This document shows positions 1 to 7,666 of a stretch of DNA of 64,000 nt, piece by piece. This DNA is from Nocardioides deserti (GTDB lineage: Bacteria; Actinomycetota; Actinomycetes; Propionibacteriales; Nocardioidaceae). The position numbers were made by a program, and so were the translations under genes. Under the pieces are notes generated by a model that ran no database searches, was not told the origin of the DNA, and saw only the letters and a program-made list of their open reading frames with translations. Every line of letters begins with the position of its first letter. Positions within the stretch are counted from its first letter, which is position 1. Location: NCBI RefSeq assembly GCF_014266025.1, contig NZ_JACMYC010000016.1, positions 1-64,000 on the forward strand. Reading direction: 5' to 3'.

Positions 1-1095
1 GAGCGCGAGGCACGGGCCAAGGCCGCCGAGCGCCGCGAGCGGCTGCTGCGCGAGGGCCGCGCGGCCGAGGCGGTCGGCACCGCCGTCGCGCACGTGCTCA
101 CCCGGCTGGAGACCTCGGTGGCCCGGGCCGCCGAGGCGCGCACCGCGGTGGAGCAGGCCCGCGCCGGCCGCGAGGAGCAGCTGCGCGAGGTGCGCACCCG
201 GCTGCGCGACCTCGCCCGCGAGCACGACGAGCTGGTCAGCTCCGCGCACCGCGACGAGTTGGCCCGCGCGCAGCAGACGATGCGCATCGAGCAGCTCGAG
301 CAGCGCGCGGTCGAGGAGCTCGGCCTGGCCCCGGACGCGCTGGTGGGGGAGTACGGCCCCGACGTGCCGGTCCCGGTCGCGCCGGCCCCGGACGCCGCCG
401 AGGACGACCCGGCGCCCGAGCCGGTGCCGTACGTCCGCGCCGAGCAGGAGAAGCGGCTGCGCGCGGCCGAGCGGGCGCTGTCGATGCTCGGGCGGGTGAA
501 CCCGCTGGCGCTCGAGGAGTTCTCCGCGATGGAGGAGCGGCACCGGTTCCTCACCGAGCAGCTCGAGGACCTGCGCAAGACCCGCAAGGACCTCCTCGAC
601 ATCGTCCGGGAGGTCGACACCCGCGTCGAGCAGGTCTTCACCGAGGCGTACGCCGACGTCGAGCGCGCCTTCGACGCGACCTTCGCGCGGCTCTTCCCCG
701 GTGGCGAGGGGCGGCTCGTGCTCACCGACCCCGATCACATGCTGACCACCGGCATCGAGGTCGAGGCCCGGCCGGCCGGCAAGAAGGTCAAGCGGCTCTC
801 GCTGCTCTCCGGTGGCGAGCGCTCGCTGGTGGCCGTGTGCTTCCTCGTGTCGCTGTTCAAGGCCCGGCCCTCGCCGTTCTACATCCTCGACGAGGTCGAG
901 GCCGCCCTGGACGACACGAACCTCGGGCGCCTGCTCGAGATCTACGAGGAGCTGCGCGAGAGCTCGCAGCTGCTCGTCATCACCCACCAGAAGCGGACGA
1001 TGGAGGTCGGGGACGCGTTGTACGGCGTGACGATGCGGGGGGACGGCGTCTCGGCCGTCATCAGCCAGCGGCTGCGAGAGCCGGAGCCGGCATGA
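1..1095 (+). CDS. smc: Chromosome segregation protein SMC, C-terminal part (5' end outside window)
   Basis: SMC is the ATPase of the condensin-like complex that compacts and separates chromosomes. The frame is open from base 1, so only the last 364 residues are present: the end of the returning coiled coil (E/R/A-rich heptads to about residue 260 of the fragment) and the C-terminal half of the ABC-type head. The ABC signature LSGGERSLVAVC is followed by the Walker B/D-loop block FYILDEVEAALDDTN and a switch His (VITHQK), all intact. An Asp/Pro/Val-rich interruption (around bases 360-430) breaks the coil, as is common in actinobacterial SMCs. The stop overlaps the next start as ATGA. Identity is seen directly in the head motifs. 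Confidence 0.96.
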   Translation, partial: EREARAKAAERRERLLREGRAAEAVGTAVAHVLTRLETSVARAAEARTAVEQARAGREEQLREVRTRLRDLAREHDELVSSAHRDELARAQQTMRIEQLEQRAVEELGLAPDALVGEYGPDVPVPVAPAPDAAEDDPAPEPVPYVRAEQEKRLRAAERALSMLGRVNPLALEEFSAMEERHRFLTEQLEDLRKTRKDLLDIVREVDTRVEQVFTEAYADVERAFDATFARLFPGGEGRLVLTDPDHMLTTGIEVEARPAGKKVKRLSLLSGGERSLVAVCFLVSLFKARPSPFYILDEVEAALDDTNLGRLLEIYEELRESSQLLVITHQKRTMEVGDALYGVTMRGDGVSAVISQRLREPEPA

Positions 1096-1535
1096 GCGCC
1101 GACCGCACCCGGCCGACGCGGGCCGACTACGTCGCCTGGCGGACCATCACGACCCGGTGGCGCGACGACGACGCCTACGGCCACCTCAACAACGCGACGT
1201 ACTACGAGATGTTCGACACCGCGGTGAACGCCCACCTCTACGAGGCGACCGGGCTCGACATCCGCAGGCTGCCGCAGATCGGGATCGTGGCCGAGACCGG
1301 CTGCCGCTACTTCCGCGAGCTCGGCTTCCCGGCGCCGATCGAGGCCGGCCTGGTCTGCGACAAGGTCGGCACGTCCTCGGTCGTCTACCGGATCGGGCTG
1401 TTCCAGGGGGAGTCCGAGGAGGCAGCGGCCGAGGGTCGGTTCGTGCACGTGTACGTCGACGACACCGACCCCGCGCGGCCGGTCACGCCGCTGCCCGACG
1501 TGATCCGCGCCGCTGTCACGCCCCTCCTGCGCTGA
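1092..1535 (+). CDS. Acyl-CoA thioesterase, 4-hydroxybenzoyl-CoA thioesterase (hotdog) family
   Basis: A 147-residue single-domain hotdog protein expected to hydrolyse an acyl-CoA thioester in the cytoplasm; the substrate cannot be told from sequence. The characteristic block is RWRDDDAYGHLNNATYYEMF (residues about 22-41), with the Asp/His-Asn region that lines the active site in YbgC/4HBT proteins. The ATG overlaps the smc stop (ATGA), so translation is probably coupled to smc, although no functional link is known. A longer in-frame reading upstream is only a shadow of smc. Length is normal for the family (130-150). Confidence 0.88.
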   Translation: MSADRTRPTRADYVAWRTITTRWRDDDAYGHLNNATYYEMFDTAVNAHLYEATGLDIRRLPQIGIVAETGCRYFRELGFPAPIEAGLVCDKVGTSSVVYRIGLFQGESEEAAAEGRFVHVYVDDTDPARPVTPLPDVIRAAVTPLLR

Positions 1536-1576
1536 CCGGTGCCTCGTCACTTGTGTCACAGGAGTATCACTGTGAC

Positions 1577-1771
1577 GTGCTGACGATCTCCCTGGTGATG
1601 GTGCTCATCCTCGTCGTGGCGGGACTCGTGATGACCTTCGTCGCCTACCCGCACCGTGGTCAGCAGGTGCCGCAGGCCCCCTGGCTCGGCGCGGCGATGA
1701 CCCGCGTCGCGGAGCGCGCGCCGTTGCTAGACCGCGAGCAGGACGAGGTGCCGGCGGGCCGCGGCCGCTGA
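1577..1771 (+). CDS. Small single-pass membrane protein, unknown function
   Basis: A 64-residue protein with one N-terminal hydrophobic helix (residues about 2-24, LTISLVMVLILVVAGLVMTF) followed by a short polar tail ending in acidic and Arg residues. AGGAG (1560-1564) lies 12 nt before the proposed GTG; a second GTG at 1595 is also possible. The same reading frame runs on upstream, but only as a shadow of the thioesterase gene. I do not recognise a family; the position between the thioesterase and ftsY and the clean helix-plus-tail design suggest a real small membrane protein. Confidence 0.6.
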   Translation: MLTISLVMVLILVVAGLVMTFVAYPHRGQQVPQAPWLGAAMTRVAERAPLLDREQDEVPAGRGR

Positions 1772-1831
1772 CCCACTCGCCCGTCCCCGGCGCTATTCGG
1801 GCGCCGCGGACCCGGATGGTTGGATGACGGC

Positions 1832-3010
1832 ATGGACGCCCTCGCCATCTTGATCCTCGTCGTCGCGCTCGTCGGCCTCGGCCTCGTCGCGGCCGTCACC
1901 GGGCTCATCGTTGGTCGGCGCCGCGGCCCGAAGCCGCTGCCGAACACCCACACCGACGTCATCGTCAAGCCGCCCGCCGAGGCGGCCGAGGACGAGCCGC
2001 CGGTCGAGCTCAGCTCGCCGCCGGCGACGATCGAGCCGGAGACCGAGGTCCCCGAGGAGCTGCTCGAGGAGGCCCCGGCCCTCGAGCGCCCCGAGGGCAC
2101 GGCGAGCCGCCTGGTGCGGCTGCGCCAGCGGCTGGCCGGCTCGCAGGGCGCGCTCGGTCGCGGCCTGCTCGCGCTGCTGAGCCGCGACCGGCTCGACGAG
2201 GACACGTGGGAGTCGATCGAGGACACCCTGCTCACCGCCGACATCGGGGTCGGGCCGACCCAGGAGCTCGTCGAGCGCCTGCGCACCCGGATGCGTGTCG
2301 AGGGGGGCACCGGCACGGACGCCCGCACGGTCCTGCGCGAGGAGCTGCTGGCGCTCGTCGACCCGTCGATGGACCGCCGCCTCCAGGTCAGCGGGGCCGA
2401 CGGCCAGCCGGGCGTCGTCCTGGTGGTCGGCGTCAACGGCGCCGGCAAGACCACCACCGTCGGCAAGATCTCGCGCATCCTCGTCGCCGAGGACCACAGC
2501 GTCGTGCTCGGCGCAGCGGACACCTTCCGCGCCGCCGCCGTCGAGCAGCTCGCGACGTGGGGCGAGCGGGTCGGCGTCGAGGTCGTCCGCGGCCCGGAGG
2601 GCACCGACCCGGCGAGCGTCGCGTTCGAGGCCGTCAAGGAGGGCGTGACCCGCGGGGTCGACACCGTCATCGTCGACACCGCCGGCCGCCTGCAGAACAA
2701 GGCCGGCCTCATGGACGAGCTCGGCAAGGTCAAGCGGGTCATCGAGAAGCAGGCGCCGGTCACCGAGGTGCTGCTGGTCCTCGACGCGACCACCGGCCAG
2801 AACGGCATGATCCAGGCGCGCGTGTTCAGCGAGGTCGTCGACGTCACCGGCATCGTGCTGACCAAGCTCGACGGCTCGGCCAAGGGCGGCATCGTCGTCG
2901 CGGTCCAGCGCGAGCTCGGCGTACCGGTCAAGCTCGTCGGCCTCGGCGAGGGCGCCGACGACCTGGCGCCGTTCGACGCCGGCGCGTTCGTCGACGCGCT
3001 GCTGGGCTGA
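1832..3010 (+). CDS. ftsY: Signal recognition particle receptor FtsY
   Basis: SRP receptor GTPase (392 aa) that docks SRP-bound ribosomes to the SecYEG translocon. Actinobacterial layout: an N-terminal membrane helix (residues 3-25), an acidic Pro/Glu-rich linker (to about 85), then the NG domain. Visible G motifs are the P-loop GVNGAGKTT (from residue 200), the insertion-box DTFRAAA, DTAGR, and TKLDGSAKGG; the closing GLGEGADDLAPFDAGAFVDALL is typical of FtsY and separates it from Ffh. The ATG at 1832 is chosen over an in-frame TTG at 1820 because the helix begins immediately after it; there is no clear ribosome site, so the transcript may be leaderless. Confidence 0.96.
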   Translation: MDALAILILVVALVGLGLVAAVTGLIVGRRRGPKPLPNTHTDVIVKPPAEAAEDEPPVELSSPPATIEPETEVPEELLEEAPALERPEGTASRLVRLRQRLAGSQGALGRGLLALLSRDRLDEDTWESIEDTLLTADIGVGPTQELVERLRTRMRVEGGTGTDARTVLREELLALVDPSMDRRLQVSGADGQPGVVLVVGVNGAGKTTTVGKISRILVAEDHSVVLGAADTFRAAAVEQLATWGERVGVEVVRGPEGTDPASVAFEAVKEGVTRGVDTVIVDTAGRLQNKAGLMDELGKVKRVIEKQAPVTEVLLVLDATTGQNGMIQARVFSEVVDVTGIVLTKLDGSAKGGIVVAVQRELGVPVKLVGLGEGADDLAPFDAGAFVDALLG

Positions 3011-3085
3011 CGCTGACCCTCCCTGCCGGGCTGGTCCTCCTGTCGGGCTGAGGGGCCGGGCGCCCAAACGCGACGCGCCCGGTCC

Positions 3086-3132
3086 GTAACCGGGACGCAA
3101 CAAAACTCCAGGACTCGTTTCCTGCTCGCAAC
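3086..3132 (+). promoter_or_regulatory. Candidate GlnR operator upstream of amtB
   Basis: GTAAC-N6-GCAAC (3086-3101) matches the a-site/b-site spacing of actinobacterial GlnR boxes (GTnAC-N6-GAAAC), and GTTTC-N6-GCAAC (3117-3132) reads as a reverse-strand box of the same spacing. It lies 119-165 bp before the amtB start in a 240-bp gap that is otherwise without genes. OmpR-type GlnR is known to activate amtB-glnK-glnD under nitrogen limitation in Streptomyces and mycobacteria; binding here is inference. Confidence 0.5.
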
Positions 3133-3250
3133 AGCCGACGGCGAGCGGTGAAATCTGGCGCCCCGAGTGTTCTCGGCAACGGGCGGACCCACACCGGACA
3201 GCGACGTCGAGCGCGCGTGGGCCGCCTCCCCGAGAGCAACTGGAGGTTTC

Positions 3251-4564
3251 GTGGACGGCTACTACGCGTTCATGCTGGTGGCGACAGCGTTCGTCCTGAT
3301 GATGACCGTGCCCGCCCTGGCGCTGTTCTACGGCGGCATGTCGCGGTCGAAGTCCGTGCTGAACATGATGATGATGTCGTTCGTCGCCGCGGCGATCGTC
3401 GGCATCATCTACGTCGCGATCGGCTGGTCGATGGGCTTCAGCGGCGACGGCACGTTCTTCGCCAACCCGTTCGAGCTGTTCTGGCTCGACGGCGTCGAGA
3501 CCGCCGACTACGTCTTCGTGATGTTCCAGATGACCTTCGCCGTCATCACCGCGGCCCTGATCAGCGGCGCGGTCGAGGGCCGGATGAAGTTCTCCGCCTG
3601 GGTCGTCTTCGTCCCGCTGTGGGCGGTCATCGTCTACTTCCCGATGGCCCACATGGTCTTCTCCTGCACCGACGACTCGCTCATCTGCGGCCGCATCGGT
3701 GCCCAGGACTACGCCGGCGGCACGGCCGTCCACATCAACGCCGGCATCGCGGCGCTCGTGCTCGTGCTTCTCCTCGGCAAGCGCCTCGGCTTCCCGAAGG
3801 AGAAGATGCGTCCGCACAACCTGACGCTGACCATGCTCGGCGCCGGCCTGCTGTGGATGGGCTGGTACGGCTTCAACGTCGGCTCGATCGTCTTCGGCGG
3901 GGAGAGCGAGGCGGCTGACACGGCCCAGTTCTTCTCCGAGACCGGCCGCACCTTCGCCAACACCACCCTGGCCACCATGGCCGCCATCCTCGGCTGGCTG
4001 GTCGTCGAGCGGCTGCTGCACAAGAAGGCCACCTCGCTCGGTGCCGCCTCGGGCATCGTCGCCGGCCTGGTCGCCATCACCCCGGCGGCCGGCGCGGTCG
4101 ACATCGAGGGCGCCGTGGCGATCGGCCTGGTCGCCGGCGCGATCTGCGCCTGGGCCGTCGGCCTGAAGTACAAGCTCGGGTACGACGACTCGCTCGACGT
4201 GGTCGGCGTCCACCTGGTCGGCGGCATCGTCGGCACCGTCCTCATCGGGGTCTTCTCGACCGCCGACGGCGCCGGCGGCATCGACGGCCTCCTCTACGGT
4301 GGTGGGGTCGACTCGCTGGTCGACCAGGTCCTCGGTGTCCTCGTCGCGATCGTCTACGTCGGTGTCCTCACCACGATCATCGGCCTGGCCATCAAGTACA
4401 CGATGGGCCTGCGCATCAGCGAGGACGACGAGGTCGAGGGCATCGACCTCGTGGCGCACGGCGAGTCGGCGTACGACCTGCACACCAGCAGCTTCGGCGG
4501 CGGGGCCGGCAAGTCCGGCGTCCTCGCGGCAGCGACCAAGAGCACGGAAGGAGCCAGCGCGTGA
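3251..4564 (+). CDS. amtB: Ammonium transporter AmtB
   Basis: Eleven-helix Amt/Rh channel (437 aa) conducting ammonium into the cell. The first helix starts right after the start codon (FMLVATAFVLMM) and the FYGGM block follows. Both pore histidines are present, in AGGTAVHINAG and in VGVHLVGGIVGT, with the conserved GWYGFNVGS between them. The C-terminal cytoplasmic tail carries GIDLVAHGESAY, the segment that contacts P-II. GTG 3251 is chosen because GGAGG (3242-3246) sits 4 nt upstream; an in-frame GTG at 3167 would add a hydrophilic stretch with no helix. Forms an operon with glnK (GTGA overlap) and probably glnD, behind the GlnR-like box. Confidence 0.96.
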   Translation: MDGYYAFMLVATAFVLMMTVPALALFYGGMSRSKSVLNMMMMSFVAAAIVGIIYVAIGWSMGFSGDGTFFANPFELFWLDGVETADYVFVMFQMTFAVITAALISGAVEGRMKFSAWVVFVPLWAVIVYFPMAHMVFSCTDDSLICGRIGAQDYAGGTAVHINAGIAALVLVLLLGKRLGFPKEKMRPHNLTLTMLGAGLLWMGWYGFNVGSIVFGGESEAADTAQFFSETGRTFANTTLATMAAILGWLVVERLLHKKATSLGAASGIVAGLVAITPAAGAVDIEGAVAIGLVAGAICAWAVGLKYKLGYDDSLDVVGVHLVGGIVGTVLIGVFSTADGAGGIDGLLYGGGVDSLVDQVLGVLVAIVYVGVLTTIIGLAIKYTMGLRISEDDEVEGIDLVAHGESAYDLHTSSFGGGAGKSGVLAAATKSTEGASA

Positions 4565-4899
4565 AGCTCGTGACCGCGGTCATCAAGCCGCACAAGTGGG
4601 AGGACGTCCGCGAGGCGCTCGAGACCTTCGGGGTGACCGGCATGACGGTCAGCGAGGTCAGCGGGTACGGACGGCAGAAGGGCCACACCGAGGTCTACCG
4701 CGGCGCGGAGTACGACATCGCGCTCGTGCCGAAGATCCGGATCGAGATCGTGGTCGACGACGGTGACGCCGACGACGTCGTCGGCATCGTCGTCAAGACC
4801 GCGCAGACCGGCCGGATCGGGGACGGCAAGGTCTGGGTGAGCCCCGTCGAGACGGTGGTGCGGGTCCGCACCGGCGACAAGGACGAAGCCGCCCTGTGA
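4561..4899 (+). CDS. glnK: Nitrogen regulatory protein P-II (GlnK)
   Basis: P-II signal protein, 112 aa, a trimer that blocks AmtB and senses 2-oxoglutarate and ATP/ADP. The T-loop YGRQKGHTEVYRGAEYDIAL places Tyr51 at the standard modification site (adenylylated by GlnD in actinobacteria). The C-terminal signature TGRIGDGKVWVSPVE is complete. The GTG start overlaps the amtB stop by four bases, giving tight co-expression of channel and blocker. A strong hairpin follows the stop. Confidence 0.97.
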   Translation: MKLVTAVIKPHKWEDVREALETFGVTGMTVSEVSGYGRQKGHTEVYRGAEYDIALVPKIRIEIVVDDGDADDVVGIVVKTAQTGRIGDGKVWVSPVETVVRVRTGDKDEAAL

Positions 4900-4904
4900 A
4901 CCAT

Positions 4905-4943
4905 CGACGGCCCGGCTCCCCCAGCGGGGGAGCCGGGCCGTCG
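4905..4943 (+). terminator. Strong hairpin after glnK
   Basis: Perfect 18-bp inverted repeat (arms 4905-4922 and 4926-4943) with a 3-nt AGC loop, starting 5 nt after the glnK stop. It lacks a T-tract, as usual in this base composition. It may terminate amtB-glnK or attenuate transcription into glnD. Confidence 0.7.
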
Positions 4944-5006
4944 CCGTTCGTCGGGCATGATCGGCGCGCCTCCTCGACCGGGGGAGCGTCGCGACAGGAG
5001 GAGCGC

Positions 5007-5108
5007 ATGAAGCTGGCCACCGCGGACCCGGTGCGACGTCGACCAGGCCCTGAGCCGGCCCGCCCCGAGCCGGCCCGCAGCGTGACGACCCTTCCCAGGA
5101 CGCCGTGA
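5007..5108 (+). other. Possible 33-codon leader ORF coupled to glnD
   Basis: An ATG placed 5 nt after a near-perfect ribosome site (AGGAGG, 4996-5001) opens a 33-codon frame rich in Arg and Pro (PGPEPARPEPARS) whose TGA overlaps the GTG of glnD (GTGA, 5105-5108). It may be a coupling leader peptide, or the true N-terminus of GlnD separated by a frameshift. The ribosome site is much stronger than anything directly in front of glnD. Confidence 0.3.
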
Positions 5109-7318
5109 CCGCCGCCGAACGCGCCGCCCGCACGGAGCAGGCCGACGCGCTCTGCCTCAAGGCCTACGACGGCGCCGGCGGGCACGAGACCGGGATGGCG
5201 CTGGTGGCCGTCGGTGGCTACGGCCGCTCCGAGCTGGCGCCCCACTCCGACCTCGACGTCGTCCTCATCCACGACGAGGGCGTCGACCCGGGCCAGGTCG
5301 CCGACCGGTTGTGGTACCCGTTGTGGGACTCCGGCGTGAAGGTCGACCACTCGGTGCGGGCGCTGTCGGAGATGGTGACGGCGGCCGAGGCCGACGTGAA
5401 GGTCGCCCTCGGCTCGCTCGACGTCCGCCACCTCGCCGGCGACCCCGGCCTGTCGCTGCGGCTGCGGACCACGATGCTGGCGCAGTGGCGCCGCGGCGCC
5501 CGCGAGCGGCTCCCGGTGGTCGAGCGGCTGGTGCGGGCGCGGCACGACCTGGTCGGCGAGCTCGCGCACGTGTCCGTCCCGGACCTGAAGGAGGCCGAGG
5601 GCGGGCTGCGCGACGCGACCGTGCTCCGCGCGCTGGTGGCGACCTGGCTGGTCGACGTGCCCCATGTCGAGCTGGAGCGGGTGCGGCTCGCGCTGCTCGA
5701 CGTCCGCGACCTGGTGCAGGAGGTGGCCGGCCGGCCGAGCGACCGGGTCACCCCCGAGATGTGGGCGGAGCTGGCGACCCGCCTGGAGACCGGCGACGCC
5801 CGCGCCGCCCAGGTGCACGTGCGCGAGCTCGGCCGCCGGATCACCCACCTGTCCCGGCTGACCTGGCGCCGCGTGGACGACTACCTCGCCCGGCCGGCCG
5901 CTGTCGGCGCCCGCCGACCCGCACTGACCCCGATCGCCCCCGGCGTCGCCCTGGCCGGCGACGAGGTCGTGCTCGACCGTGGCGCCCGGCCGGCCGAGGA
6001 CCCCGTGCTCCTCCTGCGCGCCGCCGCCGAGGCCGCGGAGCGCGACGTCGTGCTGGCCCCGCCCACGGCGGCGCGGCTGGCGCGCGAGTGCGCCCCGCTG
6101 CCCGACCCCTGGCCGGCGGAGGCGCGCCGGCTGCTGGTGCGGTTGCTCGCCTCCGGGCGCGGCCTCGTCGACACCTGGGACACGCTCGAGGAGACCGGAG
6201 CGCTCGGTGCGGTCCTGCCCGAGTGGGAGCGGATCCGGCTGCTGCCGCACGCCTCGGCCATCCACCGCTTCACCGTCGACCGCCACGTCGTCGAGACCTG
6301 TGTCGAGGCGTCCGCGCTCATCCGGACCGTGGCGCGCCCCGACGTCCTGATGGTCGCCGCGCTGCTGCACGACATCGGCAAGGGCAGCCTGACCGAGCAC
6401 AGCGTCGCCGGCGAGCCGATCGCCCGCGACATCGCTCGTCGGATGGGCTTCGACGCCGTGGCGGTGGAGCTGGTGGGCACGCTCGTGCGCTGGCACCTGC
6501 TGCTCGCCGAGACGGCCACCACCCGCGACCCCGACGACCCCGCGACCGTCGAGCTGGTCACCTCCCGGGTCGGCTCCGCCGAGGCGCTCTCGCTGCTGAC
6601 CGCGCTCACCGAGGCCGACGCGAAGGCCGCCTCGCCCAAGGCGTGGTCCTCCTGGCGGGCCGGGCTCGTGCTCGACCTGGCCCGGCGGACGCGCACGGCC
6701 CTGGACACCGGCTCCGCGCCGGCGCCGGTGGTGCCCGAGGAGGTGCCGGTGCCCGAGGAGGTACGCCGCGGCGAGGTGTCGTTCGCGGTCGAGGAGCTCG
6801 CCGACGGGGCGAGGGTCACCGTGCTGGCACCCGACCGGGTGGGCCTGCTCGCCGACCTGGCCGGAGTGCTCGCGCTCCAGCGGCTGCCCGTCCGCGCGGC
6901 CCGTGCCTGGGCCCAGGACCAGCACGCCGTCGCCGTCTTCGAGGTCGCCGCGCAGGGGCTCGACCCGACCGTCCTCCGCACGCGGTACGACGCCGTCCGC
7001 TCCGGCGCGGTCGACCCGACCGCCCGCCTGCGACCGGCCGACCCCGACGTGCTGGCTCCGACCGTCGCCGTACGCCCCGAGGCCTCGGCGCAGTCGACCG
7101 TGCTCGAGGTGCGCGCCACCGACCGGCCCGGCGTCGTGCACCTGGTCTGCGCCGCGCTGGCCCGGCTCGGCGTCGCCGTCCGCTCGGCGCACGTCGACAC
7201 CCTGGGCCCCCAGGCGGTCGACGTGTTCTACGTCCAGGAGGCCGACGCCGGCCCGCTGCCCGACAGCCGCGCTGCCGAGGCAGCCCACGCCGTCCGCGCC
7301 GCGCTCTCGGGGGAGTAG
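5105..7318 (+). CDS. glnD: [Protein-PII] uridylyl/adenylyltransferase GlnD
   Basis: Bifunctional nitrogen sensor (737 aa) that nucleotidylates and de-nucleotidylates P-II. Order of domains: nucleotidyltransferase (GGYGRSELAPHSDLD, residues 37-51), GlnD helical region, HD hydrolase (LLHDIGKG around residue 420), then two ACT domains (about 570 and 665; RVTVLAPDRVGLLADLAG and LEVRATDRPGVVHLV). Only 36 residues precede the GGYGR motif, roughly half of what Streptomyces-type GlnD proteins have, so the N-terminus may be incomplete; see the leader ORF just upstream. No start codon lies further upstream in this frame before a stop. Confidence 0.94.
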   Translation: MTAAERAARTEQADALCLKAYDGAGGHETGMALVAVGGYGRSELAPHSDLDVVLIHDEGVDPGQVADRLWYPLWDSGVKVDHSVRALSEMVTAAEADVKVALGSLDVRHLAGDPGLSLRLRTTMLAQWRRGARERLPVVERLVRARHDLVGELAHVSVPDLKEAEGGLRDATVLRALVATWLVDVPHVELERVRLALLDVRDLVQEVAGRPSDRVTPEMWAELATRLETGDARAAQVHVRELGRRITHLSRLTWRRVDDYLARPAAVGARRPALTPIAPGVALAGDEVVLDRGARPAEDPVLLLRAAAEAAERDVVLAPPTAARLARECAPLPDPWPAEARRLLVRLLASGRGLVDTWDTLEETGALGAVLPEWERIRLLPHASAIHRFTVDRHVVETCVEASALIRTVARPDVLMVAALLHDIGKGSLTEHSVAGEPIARDIARRMGFDAVAVELVGTLVRWHLLLAETATTRDPDDPATVELVTSRVGSAEALSLLTALTEADAKAASPKAWSSWRAGLVLDLARRTRTALDTGSAPAPVVPEEVPVPEEVRRGEVSFAVEELADGARVTVLAPDRVGLLADLAGVLALQRLPVRAARAWAQDQHAVAVFEVAAQGLDPTVLRTRYDAVRSGAVDPTARLRPADPDVLAPTVAVRPEASAQSTVLEVRATDRPGVVHLVCAALARLGVAVRSAHVDTLGPQAVDVFYVQEADAGPLPDSRAAEAAHAVRAALSGE

Positions 7319-7371
7319 GTCGGGCGGAGGGCGCGGGTCGGCGGCCCGGTCCGCGGGCGTCGACGATCGTT

Positions 7372-7431
7372 CAATTGCGCGGAAATGGACCGTCCCACGG
7401 GCTCCGGGGCGCTGAAGCGGCGCAATTGCGC
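7372..7431. repeat. Inverted repeat between convergent glnD and ybdD
   Basis: CAATTGCGC (7372-7380) is repeated in inverted form as GCGCAATTG (7420-7428), and the right copy sits in a 12-bp self-palindrome GCGCAATTGCGC (7420-7431). Flanking bases also pair loosely. These A+T-containing blocks stand out in a 147-bp gap between convergent genes. Function could be bidirectional termination or protein binding. Confidence 0.4.
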
Positions 7432-7465
7432 GATTGTCGTCCCGGCCCGGAAGACTCGAACCGGC

Positions 7466-7666
7466 TCAGCAGCAGCGCGACTGGGGGTTGTGCTCGCGCA
7501 GGTCGGTGCGGTGCCGCTCGTACTCCCGGCGCGTCATCGGCTCGACGCCGTCGCGCCCGCAGCGGGCGAGGTAGGCCTCCCAGCGGGACTCGCCGGTGAC
7601 CTCCTTGAGGTACCACCGGACGCCGTCGACGGCGCGGCGCACCCGCACCGCCGGCCCGGCGCTCAT
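7466..7666 (-). CDS. YbdD/YjiX family small protein (DUF466)
   Basis: A 66-residue protein that accompanies CstA-type transporters. The family features are the central aromatic block YLKEVTGESRWEAYLARC, the PMTRREYERHRTD segment and the C-terminal Cys-Cys pair (SRCC). The ATG overlaps the cstA stop as ATGA, so the two are translationally coupled. The biochemical role of the family is not established; association with CstA/BtsT transporter function is the usual inference. Confidence 0.85.
   Translation of the reverse strand: MSAGPAVRVRRAVDGVRWYLKEVTGESRWEAYLARCGRDGVEPMTRREYERHRTDLREHNPQSRCC

Noticed and set aside
1793..4483. Very long open frame on the minus strand opposite ftsY and amtB (896 codons).
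   Set aside because: Composition is Asp/Arg/Val/Gly-rich without any domain, and the plus strand carries complete ftsY and amtB; such antisense frames are expected at this GC content.
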